Source of the DNA: Lachnospiraceae bacterium
Lineage (GTDB): Bacteria > Bacillota > Clostridia > Lachnospirales > Lachnospiraceae
Assembly: GCA_021770755.1 (NCBI GenBank)
Contig: JAETQI010000032.1
Coordinates: forward strand, 1 to 64,000
Length of the DNA stretch: 64,000 nt
Reading direction: 5' to 3'
Made by a program: the position numbers and the translations under genes. Each line of letters opens with the position of its first letter. Position 1 is the first letter of the stretch. Of this stretch, positions 45,224-54,444 are shown in pieces. The notes beneath the pieces were generated by a model. It saw only the letters and a list, made by a program, of their open reading frames with translations, searched no databases and was not told where the DNA came from.

Positions 45224-45280
45224 ATGCGCAGACCCGTGCAGAGGAAATATGCCAGCATGCGCTGACGGACGCCCGGCGAG
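45224..45280. repeat. Family 1 repeat copy E
   Basis: ATGCGCAGACCCGTGCAGAG, GAAATATGCCAGCATGCGCT and GACGGACGCCCGGCGAG follow the family order, combining the first block of copy D with the later blocks of the 52.5-kb copies. It sits between dnaJ and prmA. Confidence 0.6.
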
Positions 45281-45309
45281 TCCCATACGCATTGTTGTGG
45301 AGGTAGTAT

Positions 45310-46275
45310 ATGAAATGGAAGAAATTTACGATCAAGACGATCACGGACGCGGAGGACATCATCATCAGCACGCTCTATGATATCGGCCTCGAGGGAGCGC
45401 AGATCGAGGATAAGATACCGCTCACGCCGCTGGAAAAAGAGCAGATGTTTGTGGATATCCTGCCCGATGCGCCGGAGGACGACGGGATCGCGTACTTAAG
45501 CTTCTTTGTGGAGGAGCGTGACGGGGATCCTGTCGATACCGGCGAAGTGGTTGCGAATATCAACAGGGAACTCGATGAACTGCGCGATTTCATGGATGTC
45601 GGCGAGGGGACGGTCATGGTCTCCGAGACAGAGGATATCGACTGGATCAACAACTGGAAGCAGTTTTTTCATCAGTTCTATATCGACGACCTGCTTGTGA
45701 TACCATCGTGGGAGGAGGTCAGGCCTGAGGACAGGGACAGGAAGATCCTGCATATCGATCCGGGAACGGCGTTTGGCACCGGGATGCACGAGACGACGCA
45801 GCTCTGCATCCGGCAGTTAAAGAAACATATCACACCGGATACTGTACTGCTCGATGTGGGGACGGGCAGCGGTATTCTCGCCATCATTTCGCTGATGTAC
45901 GGTATCCGGCATGCAGTCGGCACGGATCTTGATCCTTGCGCGGCGGAGGCGGTGCGGGAAAATATGGAGGCGAACCATATCCCGCCTGAGCGGTTTGAGA
46001 TGATGATCGGAAACATCATCACGGACAAGGCAGTGCAGGACAGCGTCGGCTATGAAAAATATGACATTGTTGTCGCAAATATCCTGGCGGATGTGCTCGT
46101 GCCGCTGACGCCGGTGATCATAAACCAGCTCCGGCCGGGCGGCGTGTACATCACCTCCGGGATCATCGACAACAAGGAACAGACCGTGCGCGACGCGGTG
46201 GAGGCGGCTGGGCTGGAAGTCATCGAAGTGACCTGCCAGGGCGAGTGGGTGAGTGTCACGGCGCGCAAGAAGTGA
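45310..46275 (+). CDS. prmA: Ribosomal protein L11 methyltransferase PrmA
   Basis: This 321-aa enzyme methylates ribosomal protein L11 with SAM. The N-terminal L11-recognition domain (~1-110) is followed by the characteristic IDPGTAFGTGMHETTQLC (~155) and the Rossmann SAM motif LLDVGTGSGILAIISLMYG (~178-196). DIVVANILADVLVPL carries the catalytic-site NxL-type sequence. The start follows GGAGG. Its position after dnaJ and before rsmE is a widely conserved order in Firmicutes. Confidence 0.96.
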   Translation: MKWKKFTIKTITDAEDIIISTLYDIGLEGAQIEDKIPLTPLEKEQMFVDILPDAPEDDGIAYLSFFVEERDGDPVDTGEVVANINRELDELRDFMDVGEGTVMVSETEDIDWINNWKQFFHQFYIDDLLVIPSWEEVRPEDRDRKILHIDPGTAFGTGMHETTQLCIRQLKKHITPDTVLLDVGTGSGILAIISLMYGIRHAVGTDLDPCAAEAVRENMEANHIPPERFEMMIGNIITDKAVQDSVGYEKYDIVVANILADVLVPLTPVIINQLRPGGVYITSGIIDNKEQTVRDAVEAAGLEVIEVTCQGEWVSVTARKK

Positions 46276-46287
46276 GGATGTTGGCAT

Positions 46288-47046
46288 ATGTATCATTTTT
46301 TTGTAGATCCCTGCCAGATATCTGACAAGAGTGTCATCATAACAGGGGAAGATGTCAATCACATCAAGAATGTTCTCCGTCTGAAATGCGGTGATGAGAT
46401 CAGCGTCAGCAACGGTATTGACGGCAGGGATTACCGCTGCGGGATCGAGAAGATCACCGGGACGGAGGTTGTCTGCACGCTTCGGTTTATCAAGGAAGAC
46501 GGTGTGGAGCTGCCCTCCAGGGTATATTTGTTTCAGGGGCTTCCCAAGGGAGACAAGATGGAGTTCATCATACAGAAGATGGTGGAGCTTGGCGTGCATG
46601 AGATCATTCCGGTCGCCATGAAGCGCTGCGTGGTCAGGCTGGATGATAAGAAGGCAAAATCAAAAGCTGCGCGCTGGCAGGGGATCGCGGAGGCAGCCGC
46701 AAAGCAGAGCAGGCGCGGTGTCGTGCCCAGAGTGCATGAGGTCATGGGCTATCAGGAAGCGCTGGCATACGCAGCAGGTATGGACATCAGACTGGTTCCC
46801 TATGAGATGGAGGATCAGCTTGAGGGGGCGGCAGGTATGGCGGGAACGAGACAGGTCATCGACCGTTTAGAGCCGGGGCAGTCCGTCGCTGTCTTCATCG
46901 GACCCGAGGGCGGATTTGAGGAAAATGAGATTCAGTCAGCCATCTCGTGCGGCGTGAAGCCGATCACGCTCGGCAGACGGATCCTGCGCACGGAGACCGC
47001 AGGCATGACCGTCATGGCGTGGATCATGTACCGGCTGGAGATGTAG
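46288..47046 (+). CDS. rsmE: 16S rRNA m3U1498 methyltransferase RsmE
   Basis: This 252-aa SPOUT-class methyltransferase acts on U1498 of 16S rRNA. The N-terminal PUA-like domain (~1-70) contains DVNHIKNVLRLKCGDEI. The SPOUT domain has LFQGLPKGDKMEFIIQKMVELGV, the AAKQSRRGVVPRV segment, VFIGPEGGFEENEI and LGRRILRTETAGM, forming the trefoil-knot SAM site. It starts 12 bp after prmA and is probably co-transcribed. Confidence 0.96.
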   Translation: MYHFFVDPCQISDKSVIITGEDVNHIKNVLRLKCGDEISVSNGIDGRDYRCGIEKITGTEVVCTLRFIKEDGVELPSRVYLFQGLPKGDKMEFIIQKMVELGVHEIIPVAMKRCVVRLDDKKAKSKAARWQGIAEAAAKQSRRGVVPRVHEVMGYQEALAYAAGMDIRLVPYEMEDQLEGAAGMAGTRQVIDRLEPGQSVAVFIGPEGGFEENEIQSAISCGVKPITLGRRILRTETAGMTVMAWIMYRLEM

Positions 47047-47189
47047 GCGGCAAATAAAGGTTGTGGTGCACAACTGCGCACAAAATCTGAAAAGAGCGCA
47101 TATTTATAGTATATGATTACTGTTCCGGTGTTAGACATATTTTTTGTCAGTTCCGGAATGGAGACAAAATACGTTTGAAGGTGTGAAAA

Positions 47190-48347
47190 ATGATGGAAGT
47201 TTATCTTGACAACTCAGCGACAACAAAATGTCTGCCGGAAGTCGCAGCGCTTATGACACGGATCCTGTGCGAAGACTACGGTAATCCCTCCAGCATGCAC
47301 AGGAAGGGCGTGGAGGGTGAAAAATATGTGCGCTATGCCAAAGAAGTCATTGCAAGATGCATGAAAGTACAGGAAAAGGAAATACTCTTTACATCAGGGG
47401 GAACAGAATCGGACAATATCGCGCTGATCGGCGGCGCTTACGCAAACTGCCGTGCCGGCAGGCATATCATAACGACCAGGATCGAGCATCCGGCAGTACT
47501 GCAGACCTGCGCCTACCTGGAGGAGCAGGGATTTGCAGTGACATATCTTCCGGTCGATGCAAACGGCGTCATCCGCCTTGCCGATCTCGAGAAAGCGATG
47601 ACAAAGAATACCATCCTGGTATCGATCATGCACACGAACAACGAGGTCGGCGCCGTACAGCCGATCGAGCAGGCGGGTGAGCTGATCAAACGCATGAATC
47701 CCAATACGCTGTTCCACGTCGATGCGGTCCAGGGCTTTGGAAAATTTAAGATCTATCCGAAACGCATGCACATCGACCTGCTGTCCGTGAGCGCGCACAA
47801 GATCCACGGACCAAAGGGTGTCGGATTTCTGTATATCAGCGAAAAGGCGAAGGTGCGGCCGATCATCTACGGCGGCGGACAGCAGAGAGGGATGCGCTCC
47901 GGTACGGAGAATGTGCCGGGGATCGCAGGCATGGCGAGGGCTGTCGAGGAGATCTTTGCGGATTTTGATTCCAAGATCGATTATCTGTACAGTATCAAAG
48001 AGCGTTTCGTGAAGGGTGTGAGCGCCATAGACGGCATCCGGCTCAACGGCCCTGCGGGGCGGGAAGGCGCGCCGCACGTGGTCAGCGTCTCCATACAGGG
48101 CGTCCGCAGCGAAGTGATGCTGCATGCGCTCGAGGACAAAGGGATCTATGTGTCTGCGGGAAGCGCGTGCTCGTCCAACAGACCGTCTGTGTCGGCGACG
48201 CTCAAGGCGATTGGTGTCGAGAAGCAGTATCTCGACTCGACACTCCGGTTTAGCTTTAGTCTGTATACCACAGAGGCGGAGATCGACTATACGGTAAAGT
48301 GCATGGGTGAGCTGATACCGATGCTCAGACACTACACCAGGCAGTAG
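47190..48347 (+). CDS. Cysteine desulfurase (NifS/IscS type)
   Basis: This 385-aa PLP enzyme takes sulfur from cysteine as a persulfide. It begins VYLDNSATTKCLPEV. FTSGGTESDNIALIGG binds PLP phosphate, HTNNEVGAVQPI and HVDAVQGFGK bind the ring, and SVSAHKIHGPKGVGF carries the Schiff-base lysine. The persulfide cysteine lies in SAGSACSSNRPS. Its neighbour thiI uses such persulfide sulfur for 4-thiouridine synthesis in tRNA, so it is probably the dedicated sulfur donor; a role in Fe-S assembly is also possible. ATG 47190 or 47193 is the start. Confidence 0.94.
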   Translation: MMEVYLDNSATTKCLPEVAALMTRILCEDYGNPSSMHRKGVEGEKYVRYAKEVIARCMKVQEKEILFTSGGTESDNIALIGGAYANCRAGRHIITTRIEHPAVLQTCAYLEEQGFAVTYLPVDANGVIRLADLEKAMTKNTILVSIMHTNNEVGAVQPIEQAGELIKRMNPNTLFHVDAVQGFGKFKIYPKRMHIDLLSVSAHKIHGPKGVGFLYISEKAKVRPIIYGGGQQRGMRSGTENVPGIAGMARAVEEIFADFDSKIDYLYSIKERFVKGVSAIDGIRLNGPAGREGAPHVVSVSIQGVRSEVMLHALEDKGIYVSAGSACSSNRPSVSATLKAIGVEKQYLDSTLRFSFSLYTTEAEIDYTVKCMGELIPMLRHYTRQ

Positions 48348-48411
48348 CGGCAGCGCAGGTTTCATACAGAAGGTTTGCGATCCGGCGGGATCACAGAAGA
48401 AGGAGAGGGAT

Positions 48412-49596
48412 ATGTACAGATCATTTTTAATAAAGTATGCGGAGATCGGCGTGAAGGGGAAGAACAGATATCTGTTTGAGGACAGATTGTGCGACCAGAT
48501 CCGGTATGCGCTGACGCGCTGCGAGGGTACATTTGAAGTGACAAAGTCGCAGGGGCGGATCTACGTCAATTCGCTCTCGGAATTTGATTACGAGGAGACT
48601 ATAGAAAACTTAAAGACCGTGTTTGGCGTGACGGGCATCTGCCCTGTAGTGCATGTGGAGGACGAAGGATTTGAAAAGCTCTGCCAGGATGTGATCGGCT
48701 ATATCGACCGGGTGTATCCCGATAAAAATTTCACATTCAAGGTCGAGGCGCGCAGGGCAAGGAAAAACTATCCGAAAAATTCCATGGAGATCAACTGCGA
48801 TATCGGGGAGGCGCTGCTCGATGCGTTTCCCGCGCTGCGGGTTGACGTGCACAGACCGGATGTGATGCTGCGCATCGAGGTGCGGGAAAAGATCTATATC
48901 TACTCGACAGTCATTCCGGGGCCGGGCGGTCTTCCGATCGGAACAAACGGAAAAGGCATGCTGCTCTTGTCGGGCGGTATCGACTCGCCGGTTGCGGGAT
49001 ATATGATCGCCAAACGCGGCGTCAGGATCGATGCCGTGTACTTTAGCGCACCGCCTTATACGAGTGAGCGCGCCACGCAGAAAGTGCTCGACCTGGCAAG
49101 AACCGTGTCCAGATACAGCGGACCGATCAGTCTGCACATCATCAATTTCACGGATATTCAGTTGTATATATACGATCAGTGCCCGCATGACGAGCTGACG
49201 ATCATCATGAGACGCTACATGATGCGCATAGCGGAGGAGATCGCAAAGAAGAGCGGATGTATGGGGCTGATCACAGGGGAGAGCATCGGTCAGGTAGCCT
49301 CGCAGACCATGCAGTCGCTCATGGCGACGAACGATGTGTGTACGCTGCCGGTCTACAGACCGCTCATCGGTTTTGACAAGCAGGAGATCGTGGAGATCTC
49401 AGAGAAGATCGATACATACGAGACATCGATCCAGCCCTATGAGGACTGCTGCACGATCTTCGTGGCAAAGCATCCGGTGACAAAACCCAACCTCAACGTG
49501 ATACGGGCTCATGAGAGGAACCTTGACGAGAGGATCGACGAACTGGTGAGGACGGCACTGGAAACGGATGAAGTGGTCGAGATCGTTTATCGGTAA
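48412..49596 (+). CDS. thiI: tRNA 4-thiouridine synthase ThiI
   Basis: This 394-aa enzyme makes s4U8 in tRNA. A ferredoxin-like and THUMP domain (~1-165) leads to the PP-loop domain with MLLLSGGIDSPVAGYMIAKRG. GLITGESIGQVASQTMQSL and YRPLIGFDKQEIVEISEKI are diagnostic. The C-terminal rhodanese domain of the long form is absent, as in most Gram-positive versions. Start ATG follows AAGGAGAGGG, and the upstream neighbour is a cysteine desulfurase. Confidence 0.96.
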   Translation: MYRSFLIKYAEIGVKGKNRYLFEDRLCDQIRYALTRCEGTFEVTKSQGRIYVNSLSEFDYEETIENLKTVFGVTGICPVVHVEDEGFEKLCQDVIGYIDRVYPDKNFTFKVEARRARKNYPKNSMEINCDIGEALLDAFPALRVDVHRPDVMLRIEVREKIYIYSTVIPGPGGLPIGTNGKGMLLLSGGIDSPVAGYMIAKRGVRIDAVYFSAPPYTSERATQKVLDLARTVSRYSGPISLHIINFTDIQLYIYDQCPHDELTIIMRRYMMRIAEEIAKKSGCMGLITGESIGQVASQTMQSLMATNDVCTLPVYRPLIGFDKQEIVEISEKIDTYETSIQPYEDCCTIFVAKHPVTKPNLNVIRAHERNLDERIDELVRTALETDEVVEIVYR

Positions 49597-49602
49597 AACA
49601 AA

Positions 49603-49626
49603 ACCGGGTACATCGCTGTACCCGGT
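49603..49626 (-). terminator. Terminator of the HPr-like gene (minus strand)
   Basis: A perfect 10-bp stem (49603-49612 with 49617-49626) with loop TCGC is followed on the minus strand by TTTTGTTTT. On the plus strand no T run follows, although it also lies just after thiI. Confidence 0.75.
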
Positions 49627-49710
49627 AAATGTTCAACTCGTCGAATATTCAAGTTTTGATATCTGAGCTTTGCGGACAAGATATCAGTATGTATCACTGC
49701 TGTGCGGATA

Positions 49711-49941
49711 CTATACCAAATAAGGCTTTAATACCTCCATAACCTCATCTACGCCGCTTTCAGCATGAATATTCAGATCGATGGGCTTAGAAAGATCTAA
49801 GCTGAAGATACCCATGATAGACTTTGCATCTATTACGTATCTGCCTGAAACAAGGTCAAAATCATAATCGAACTTTGTGATATCGTTAACGAAAGATTTT
49901 ACCTTATCAATAGAGTTTAAAGAAATCTGAACTGTTTTCAT
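49711..49941 (-). CDS. HPr-like protein lacking the catalytic histidine
   Basis: This 76-aa protein has the length and layout of HPr, the PTS phosphocarrier. The central YVIDAKSIMGIFSLDLSKP matches the Ser46 region of HPr (AKS-x-MG), and the C-terminal helix resembles that of HPr. The usual N-terminal GLHARPA with phosphorylated His15 is replaced by LNSIDKVKSF, so it cannot carry phosphate from enzyme I. It may be a regulatory HPr relative, but its function is unknown. ATG 49941 follows GGAGG; a longer TTG-type start at 49971 would include the ribosome site. It is a single gene with its own terminator. Confidence 0.85.
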   Translation of the reverse strand: MKTVQISLNSIDKVKSFVNDITKFDYDFDLVSGRYVIDAKSIMGIFSLDLSKPIDLNIHAESGVDEVMEVLKPYLV

Positions 49942-50129
49942 TCTGACTACCTCCTTTATTTTACCTTCCATTTAATAATAAAGGTAATCGGCGGAAAAGT
50001 CAACAACAGACCGAAAACAGTTGTAATGAAAATTGACGAAAATATGTAAAAAATATGTACAAATTGACTTTCCGGTCCCAAGATACCGCAGGATTCGGGG
50101 GCTTACCCAGAGAAAGGATAAACGGCAAA

Positions 50130-51431
50130 ATGAAAACAGTGGCATATCATAACCTTGGCTGCAAGGTAAATTCGTACGAGATGGACGCCATGCTGCAGTC
50201 ATTGCGGCAAAACGGATATCAGATCGTGCCATTTGACCAAAAAGCAGACATCTACATCGTAAATACCTGCACAGTGACCAATATCGCGGACAGAAAGAGC
50301 AGGCAGATGCTCCACAAGGCGAAAAAGACCAACCCGGAAGGGATCGTTGTGGCGGTAGGCTGCTATGTGCAGACCGACGCGCAGGCGGTGGAGGCGGACA
50401 GTGCGGTGGATCTGGTGATCGGAAACAACAGGAAAAAAGATCTTGTCGCAATCCTCGAGAGCTATATGGACGGCGTGGAGCGTGAGCGTGTGATCGACAT
50501 CAATCACACGTCGGAGTACGAGGAGATGCGGCTCACATCGACGACAGAGCACACCCGTGCATACATCAAGATACAGGACGGATGCAACCAGTTCTGCACA
50601 TACTGCATGATACCTTATGCGAGAGGACGCGTCAGGAGCCGCAAAGAGCAGGATGTGATCGGTGAGATCAGGGGGCTCGTGTCGGCGGGCTGCAAAGAGT
50701 TCGTGCTGACCGGAATACATATCAGTTCATATGGCATGGACGCTGGTATGGACCTGCTGACACTCGTGCAGGCGATCGACGCGGTCGAGGGCGTGGAGCG
50801 GATCCGCCTAGGCTCCCTTGAACCGCGCATTGTCACAGAAGCATTTGCCGAAGGACTGGCAGGGCTGCAGCACATCTGTCCGCATTTTCATCTATCGCTC
50901 CAGAGCGGTTGTGAGACCGTGCTAAAGCGCATGAACCGCCACTATACGCCGGAGGAATACCTGCAAGGGGTCCGGCTGCTGCGCGGGGCGTTTGCCCATC
51001 CGGCGATCACCACGGATGTGATCGTGGGATTTCCGGGGGAGACCGACGAAGAATTTGAGGAATGCAGGCAGTTTGTGGAGGCAGCGGACTTTTATGAGAT
51101 GCACATTTTCAAATATTCCAGGCGCAGGGGGACGAAGGCGGCAGTGATGCCCATGCAGGTGCCGGAGGAGACAAAGACCAGGAGGAGCGGTGTGCTGCAG
51201 TCCATTGCCAGACGGGATTCGAAGCGATTCCGGTCTTATTATGTCGGTAAGGATGTGGAGGTGTTGTTTGAGGAAGAGAAAGAGATCGGGGGAAAAGCTT
51301 ACTGGCTTGGGCACACGGCTGAGTATGTGAAGGTGGCGGCTGCCAGCCGCGGCGATACGATCCAAAATAAGCTGATCACAGGAAAAGTCACCGGTTTTCT
51401 CGAGGACGGGATCCTGTTGATGGAGTATTAA
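50130..51431 (+). CDS. mtaB: tRNA t6A37 methylthiotransferase MtaB
   Basis: This 433-aa radical-SAM enzyme converts t6A to ms2t6A at position 37 of tRNA. The N-terminal MTTase domain has the cluster cysteines in HNLGCKVNSYE, IVNTCTVTN and VGCYVQTD. The radical-SAM core has DGCNQFCTYCMIPYARG (CxxxCxxC). A C-terminal TRAM-like domain (~370-433) is present. I start at ATG 50130 (MKTVAYHNLG), after AGAAAGGAT; the longer frame from 50055 adds 25 residues not typical of the family. It lies ahead of the ireB-ruvX block and is divergent from the HPr-like gene. Confidence 0.95.
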   Translation: MKTVAYHNLGCKVNSYEMDAMLQSLRQNGYQIVPFDQKADIYIVNTCTVTNIADRKSRQMLHKAKKTNPEGIVVAVGCYVQTDAQAVEADSAVDLVIGNNRKKDLVAILESYMDGVERERVIDINHTSEYEEMRLTSTTEHTRAYIKIQDGCNQFCTYCMIPYARGRVRSRKEQDVIGEIRGLVSAGCKEFVLTGIHISSYGMDAGMDLLTLVQAIDAVEGVERIRLGSLEPRIVTEAFAEGLAGLQHICPHFHLSLQSGCETVLKRMNRHYTPEEYLQGVRLLRGAFAHPAITTDVIVGFPGETDEEFEECRQFVEAADFYEMHIFKYSRRRGTKAAVMPMQVPEETKTRRSGVLQSIARRDSKRFRSYYVGKDVEVLFEEEKEIGGKAYWLGHTAEYVKVAAASRGDTIQNKLITGKVTGFLEDGILLMEY

Positions 51432-51453
51432 TGTAGTTTTCGCGCTGTAACTC

Positions 51454-51482
51454 TTGAATTTTGTACAGAATTAAGTTATGAT
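51454..51482 (+). promoter_or_regulatory. Promoter of the ireB-ruvX operon
   Basis: TTGAAT (51454-51459) and TATGAT (51477-51482) are separated by 17 bp, about 46 bp before ireB. Confidence 0.65.
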
Positions 51483-51528
51483 ATGTATAACAATGCAAAA
51501 GGAGAACTGATTGGAAGGGACATAGCGA

Positions 51529-51816
51529 ATGGAAGATTTGACACGCACACAATTCATACAGTTAGCGCCGGAGGATCTCGGGGAGACTACTTCGGTCAAT
51601 GAGGTGATCGCTTCTGTCTATGCTGCTCTTACAGAGAAGGGGTACAATCCGGTGAATCAGATCGTTGGTTATATCATGTCAGGGGATCCGACCTACATCA
51701 CCAGCCACAAGGGTGCGCGTGCCATGATCATGAAGGTGGAGCGGGACGAGCTTGTGGAGGAGATGTTAAAGTCGTATATCCACAATGCAGGCTGGAACAG
51801 GATTGGCAGATTTTAG
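51529..51816 (+). CDS. ireB: IreB family regulatory phosphoprotein (DUF965)
   Basis: This 95-aa protein has the IreB family core [35 protein letters not shown] followed by [22 protein letters not shown]. In Enterococcus, IreB is a substrate of the Ser/Thr kinase IreK and tunes cephalosporin resistance. The N-terminal threonines (DLTRTQF, GETTSV) could be phosphorylated. The order ireB-ruvX-DUF1292 is conserved in Firmicutes and supports the call. Confidence 0.93.
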   Translation: MEDLTRTQFIQLAPEDLGETTSVNEVIASVYAALTEKGYNPVNQIVGYIMSGDPTYITSHKGARAMIMKVERDELVEEMLKSYIHNAGWNRIGRF

Positions 51817-51833
51817 TCACGATGGAGAGATAC

Positions 51834-52277
51834 ATGAGAAAAATGGGACTGGATTTCGGGGCAAAGACAGTGGGAGTGGCGATCAGCGACCCGCTGCTCA
51901 TCACAGCCCAGGGAATTGAGATTGTACGCAGAAAGTCTGAGAGCAAGCTTCGCCAGACATTGGCAAGGATCGAAGAATTGATCGTGGAGTACGAGGTAGA
52001 TGAGATCGTGCTTGGTTATCCCAAGAATATGAATAACACTGAGGGAGAACGGGTGGAGAAGACACTTGCCTTTAAGGAAATGCTCGAGAGGAGGACGGGG
52101 CTTAGTGTTGAGCTGTGGGACGAGCGTTTGACCACGGTGGCAGCAGACAAAGCGATGATGGAAGCCGGTATAAGACGTGAGGAGCGGAAAGAGCACGTTG
52201 ACAGGATAGCGGCAGTTTTTATTTTGCAGGGGTATCTGGATCATCTTAAAAATAAGGAAGGGTATGGAACACAATAA
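51834..52277 (+). CDS. ruvX: Putative pre-16S rRNA nuclease / Holliday junction resolvase RuvX (YqgF)
   Basis: This ~147-aa RNase H-fold nuclease begins [21 protein letters not shown], with the first catalytic Asp in [13 protein letters not shown] (as [13 protein letters not shown]) and [13 protein letters not shown] carry the second acidic residue region, and [16 protein letters not shown] carries the last Asp. ATG 51834 follows GGAGAG; ATG 51822 would add four residues. The stop overlaps the next start (ATAATGG context). Confidence 0.93.
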   Translation: MRKMGLDFGAKTVGVAISDPLLITAQGIEIVRRKSESKLRQTLARIEELIVEYEVDEIVLGYPKNMNNTEGERVEKTLAFKEMLERRTGLSVELWDERLTTVAADKAMMEAGIRREERKEHVDRIAAVFILQGYLDHLKNKEGYGTQ

Positions 52278-52537
52278 TGGAAAAGATAACCTTTAAGCCG
52301 GAGGGCGGGGAGGCAGCAGTGGATTTCTACGTGCTGGAGCAGACGACGATCGGCGGGGTGAATTATATTTTGGTAACAGATGCGGAGGAAGGGGAGGATG
52401 GCGAAGCATATATCCTGAGGGCATTTTCCGGTGTGGACGAGCACGAGCAGGTTTATCGTATGGTGGAGGATGATGCAGAACTTGCGGCCATAGCGGATGT
52501 CTTTGAAAATATGCTGGACGACACCGACCTGGTTTGA
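52277..52537 (+). CDS. DUF1292 family protein
   Basis: This small acidic protein (86 aa) has the DUF1292 pattern: a short beta region, then GGVNYILVTDA and the YRMVEDDAELAAIADVFENML segment. Its function is unknown. It directly follows ruvX in the conserved ireB-ruvX-DUF1292 order. The repeat array after it may carry the operon end, since no separate terminator was recognised. Confidence 0.88.
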   Translation: MEKITFKPEGGEAAVDFYVLEQTTIGGVNYILVTDAEEGEDGEAYILRAFSGVDEHEQVYRMVEDDAELAAIADVFENMLDDTDLV

Positions 52538-52545
52538 TATGCACA

Positions 52546-52720
52546 CGGTCACCCCAAGGAAGATAGTCAGCGTACGCTGACGGGTGCCCGGCGCATGAGC
52601 AGTGGAAGCAAGCGCTTCCCTGCTCGATAAAAGTACCCGGTCACCCCAAGGAAGATAGTCAGCGTACGCTGACGGGTGCCCGGCGCACGAACAGTGGAAG
52701 CAAGCGCTTCCCTGCTCGAT
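52546..52720. repeat. Tandem duplication of an 83-bp family 1 repeat (copies F1, F2)
   Basis: Units 52546-52628 and 52638-52720 are 83 bp each and differ at two bases by my reading. Each has CGGTCACCCC, the perfect 16-bp palindrome GTCAGCGTACGCTGAC (52566-52581; 52658-52673), GGGTGCCCGGCGCA, and a stem GAGCAG-T-GGAAGC with GCTTCC-CTGCTC ending in CGAT. They lie between the DUF1292 gene and the RNase J gene. The hairpins could end transcription or protect mRNA 3' ends, though no T run is present. Confidence 0.85.
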
Positions 52721-52757
52721 TAAGGAAACGAATCAAAAACGTTACGGGAGGTAAATT

Positions 52758-54428
52758 TTGAAACAGAATAAACAAAATACTTCAAAGCTTAAGATCATAC
52801 CGCTGGGTGGTCTTGAGCAGATTGGAATGAACATTACTGCCTTTGAGTATGAAGACAGTATTGTTGTGGTGGACTGCGGTCTGAGTTTCCCGGCAGACGA
52901 CATGCTGGGGGTTGATCTTGTGATACCGGACGTCACCTATCTGAAAAACAACCAGGACAAGGTGAAAGGCTTTGTCATCACGCACGGGCATGAGGATCAT
53001 ATCGGAGCGCTGCCGTATGTGCTCAAGGAGCTCAATGTTCCGGTGTACGCCACAAAGCTTACGATGGGTATCATCGAGAACAAGCTCACAGAGCACAATC
53101 TGATCCACAATGTGCGCAGAAAAGTGGTCAAATTCGGGCAGAATATCAATCTTGGATGCTTCCGGATCGAGTTTATCAAGACAAACCACAGCATCGTGGA
53201 TGCGGCGGCGCTTGCGATCTACTCGCCGGCAGGTATCGTGGTGCACACAGGGGACTTCAAGGTGGATTATACGCCTGTGTACGGCGACGCCATCGATCTG
53301 CAGCGGTTTGCGGAGCTTGGCAAGAAAGGTGTGCTGGCGCTGATGTGCGACAGTACCAACGCGGAGAGACCGGGATTTACCCCGTCGGAGAAGAAGCTTG
53401 GACCTGTGTTCGATATGCTGTTTGAGGAGCATAAGAAAACGAGGATCATCATTGCGACGTTTGCGTCAAACGTGGACAGGGTGCAGCAGATCATCAACAC
53501 GGCGGACAAATTTGGCAGAAAAGTGGTGGTCGAGGGGCGGAGCATGGTCAATATCATAGAGACTGCCTCCAATCTCAACCGGATCAGCATACCGGACAAT
53601 ACGCTGATCGATATCGAGCGGCTCAAGAATTATCCCAAGGATAAGACAGTCATCATCACGACCGGCAGCCAGGGAGAGAGTATGGCGGCGCTCAGCCGCA
53701 TGGCGAGCGGCATGCACAAAAAGATCTCTATCGGAAAGGGTGATACGGTCATCTTTTCTTCCAATCCGATCCCGGGAAATGAGAAGGCAGTCACGAAGGT
53801 GATCAATGAGCTCTTTAAGAAGGGCGCAGATGTCATATTCCAGGACACACATGTGTCGGGACATGCCTGCCAGGAGGAGATCAAGCTGATCTATACACTC
53901 ACAAAACCCAAGTACGCGGTGCCGGTGCACGGGGAGTTTAAGCATCTAAAGGCGCAGGCAAAGATCGCCATCGACCTTGGGATCGATAAGGATGACGTGT
54001 TCATATTGCAGTCGGGGGACGTGCTTGCCATGGATGACAATGGTGCGAGCATCACTGGAAAAGTGCCGGTGGGTGCAGTGCTTGTCGACGGGCTTGGTGT
54101 CGGTGATGTCGGCAATGTGGTGCTGCGGGACAGACAGCATCTTGCCGAGGATGGCATCCTGATCGTGGTGATGTCCTTAGACGGCGGTTCAGGAGAGCTG
54201 CTCGCAGGACCGGATATCGTGTCGAGGGGATTTGTGTATGTCAAGGAGTCGGATGAGCTGCTGGACGAGGCGCGCAAGGTGATCGAGAAGGCAGTACTTG
54301 GCTGCCTTAAGAAAAATATCACGGACTGGGGTAAGATCAAGGGGACGATCAAGGATACGCTGAGCGAATTCGTGTGGAAAAAGACGAAGAGACGTCCAAT
54401 GATCCTGCCGATCATCATGGAGATATAG
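52758..54428 (+). CDS. rnj: Ribonuclease J
   Basis: This 556-aa metallo-beta-lactamase/beta-CASP ribonuclease is central to mRNA decay and rRNA maturation. The zinc motif THGHEDHIGALPY is clear. IVVHTGDFKVDYTP, MCDSTNAERPGFTPSE, VEGRSMVN, TTGSQGE, HVSGHACQEE and VPVHGEFKHL are the expected later motifs. The C-terminal domain is shorter than in some RNase J1. The start is TTG 52758, 6 nt after GGGAGG, giving the usual KLKIIPLGGLEQIGMN near the N-terminus. Whether it is J1 or J2 cannot be told here. Confidence 0.96.
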   Translation: MKQNKQNTSKLKIIPLGGLEQIGMNITAFEYEDSIVVVDCGLSFPADDMLGVDLVIPDVTYLKNNQDKVKGFVITHGHEDHIGALPYVLKELNVPVYATKLTMGIIENKLTEHNLIHNVRRKVVKFGQNINLGCFRIEFIKTNHSIVDAAALAIYSPAGIVVHTGDFKVDYTPVYGDAIDLQRFAELGKKGVLALMCDSTNAERPGFTPSEKKLGPVFDMLFEEHKKTRIIIATFASNVDRVQQIINTADKFGRKVVVEGRSMVNIIETASNLNRISIPDNTLIDIERLKNYPKDKTVIITTGSQGESMAALSRMASGMHKKISIGKGDTVIFSSNPIPGNEKAVTKVINELFKKGADVIFQDTHVSGHACQEEIKLIYTLTKPKYAVPVHGEFKHLKAQAKIAIDLGIDKDDVFILQSGDVLAMDDNGASITGKVPVGAVLVDGLGVGDVGNVVLRDRQHLAEDGILIVVMSLDGGSGELLAGPDIVSRGFVYVKESDELLDEARKVIEKAVLGCLKKNITDWGKIKGTIKDTLSEFVWKKTKRRPMILPIIMEI

Positions 54429-54444
54429 CAGCGGAGGTAGGGTA

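Noticed and set aside
52546-52720. CRISPR array
   Set aside because: Only two 83-bp units with a 9-bp gap, palindromic throughout, and no cas genes.
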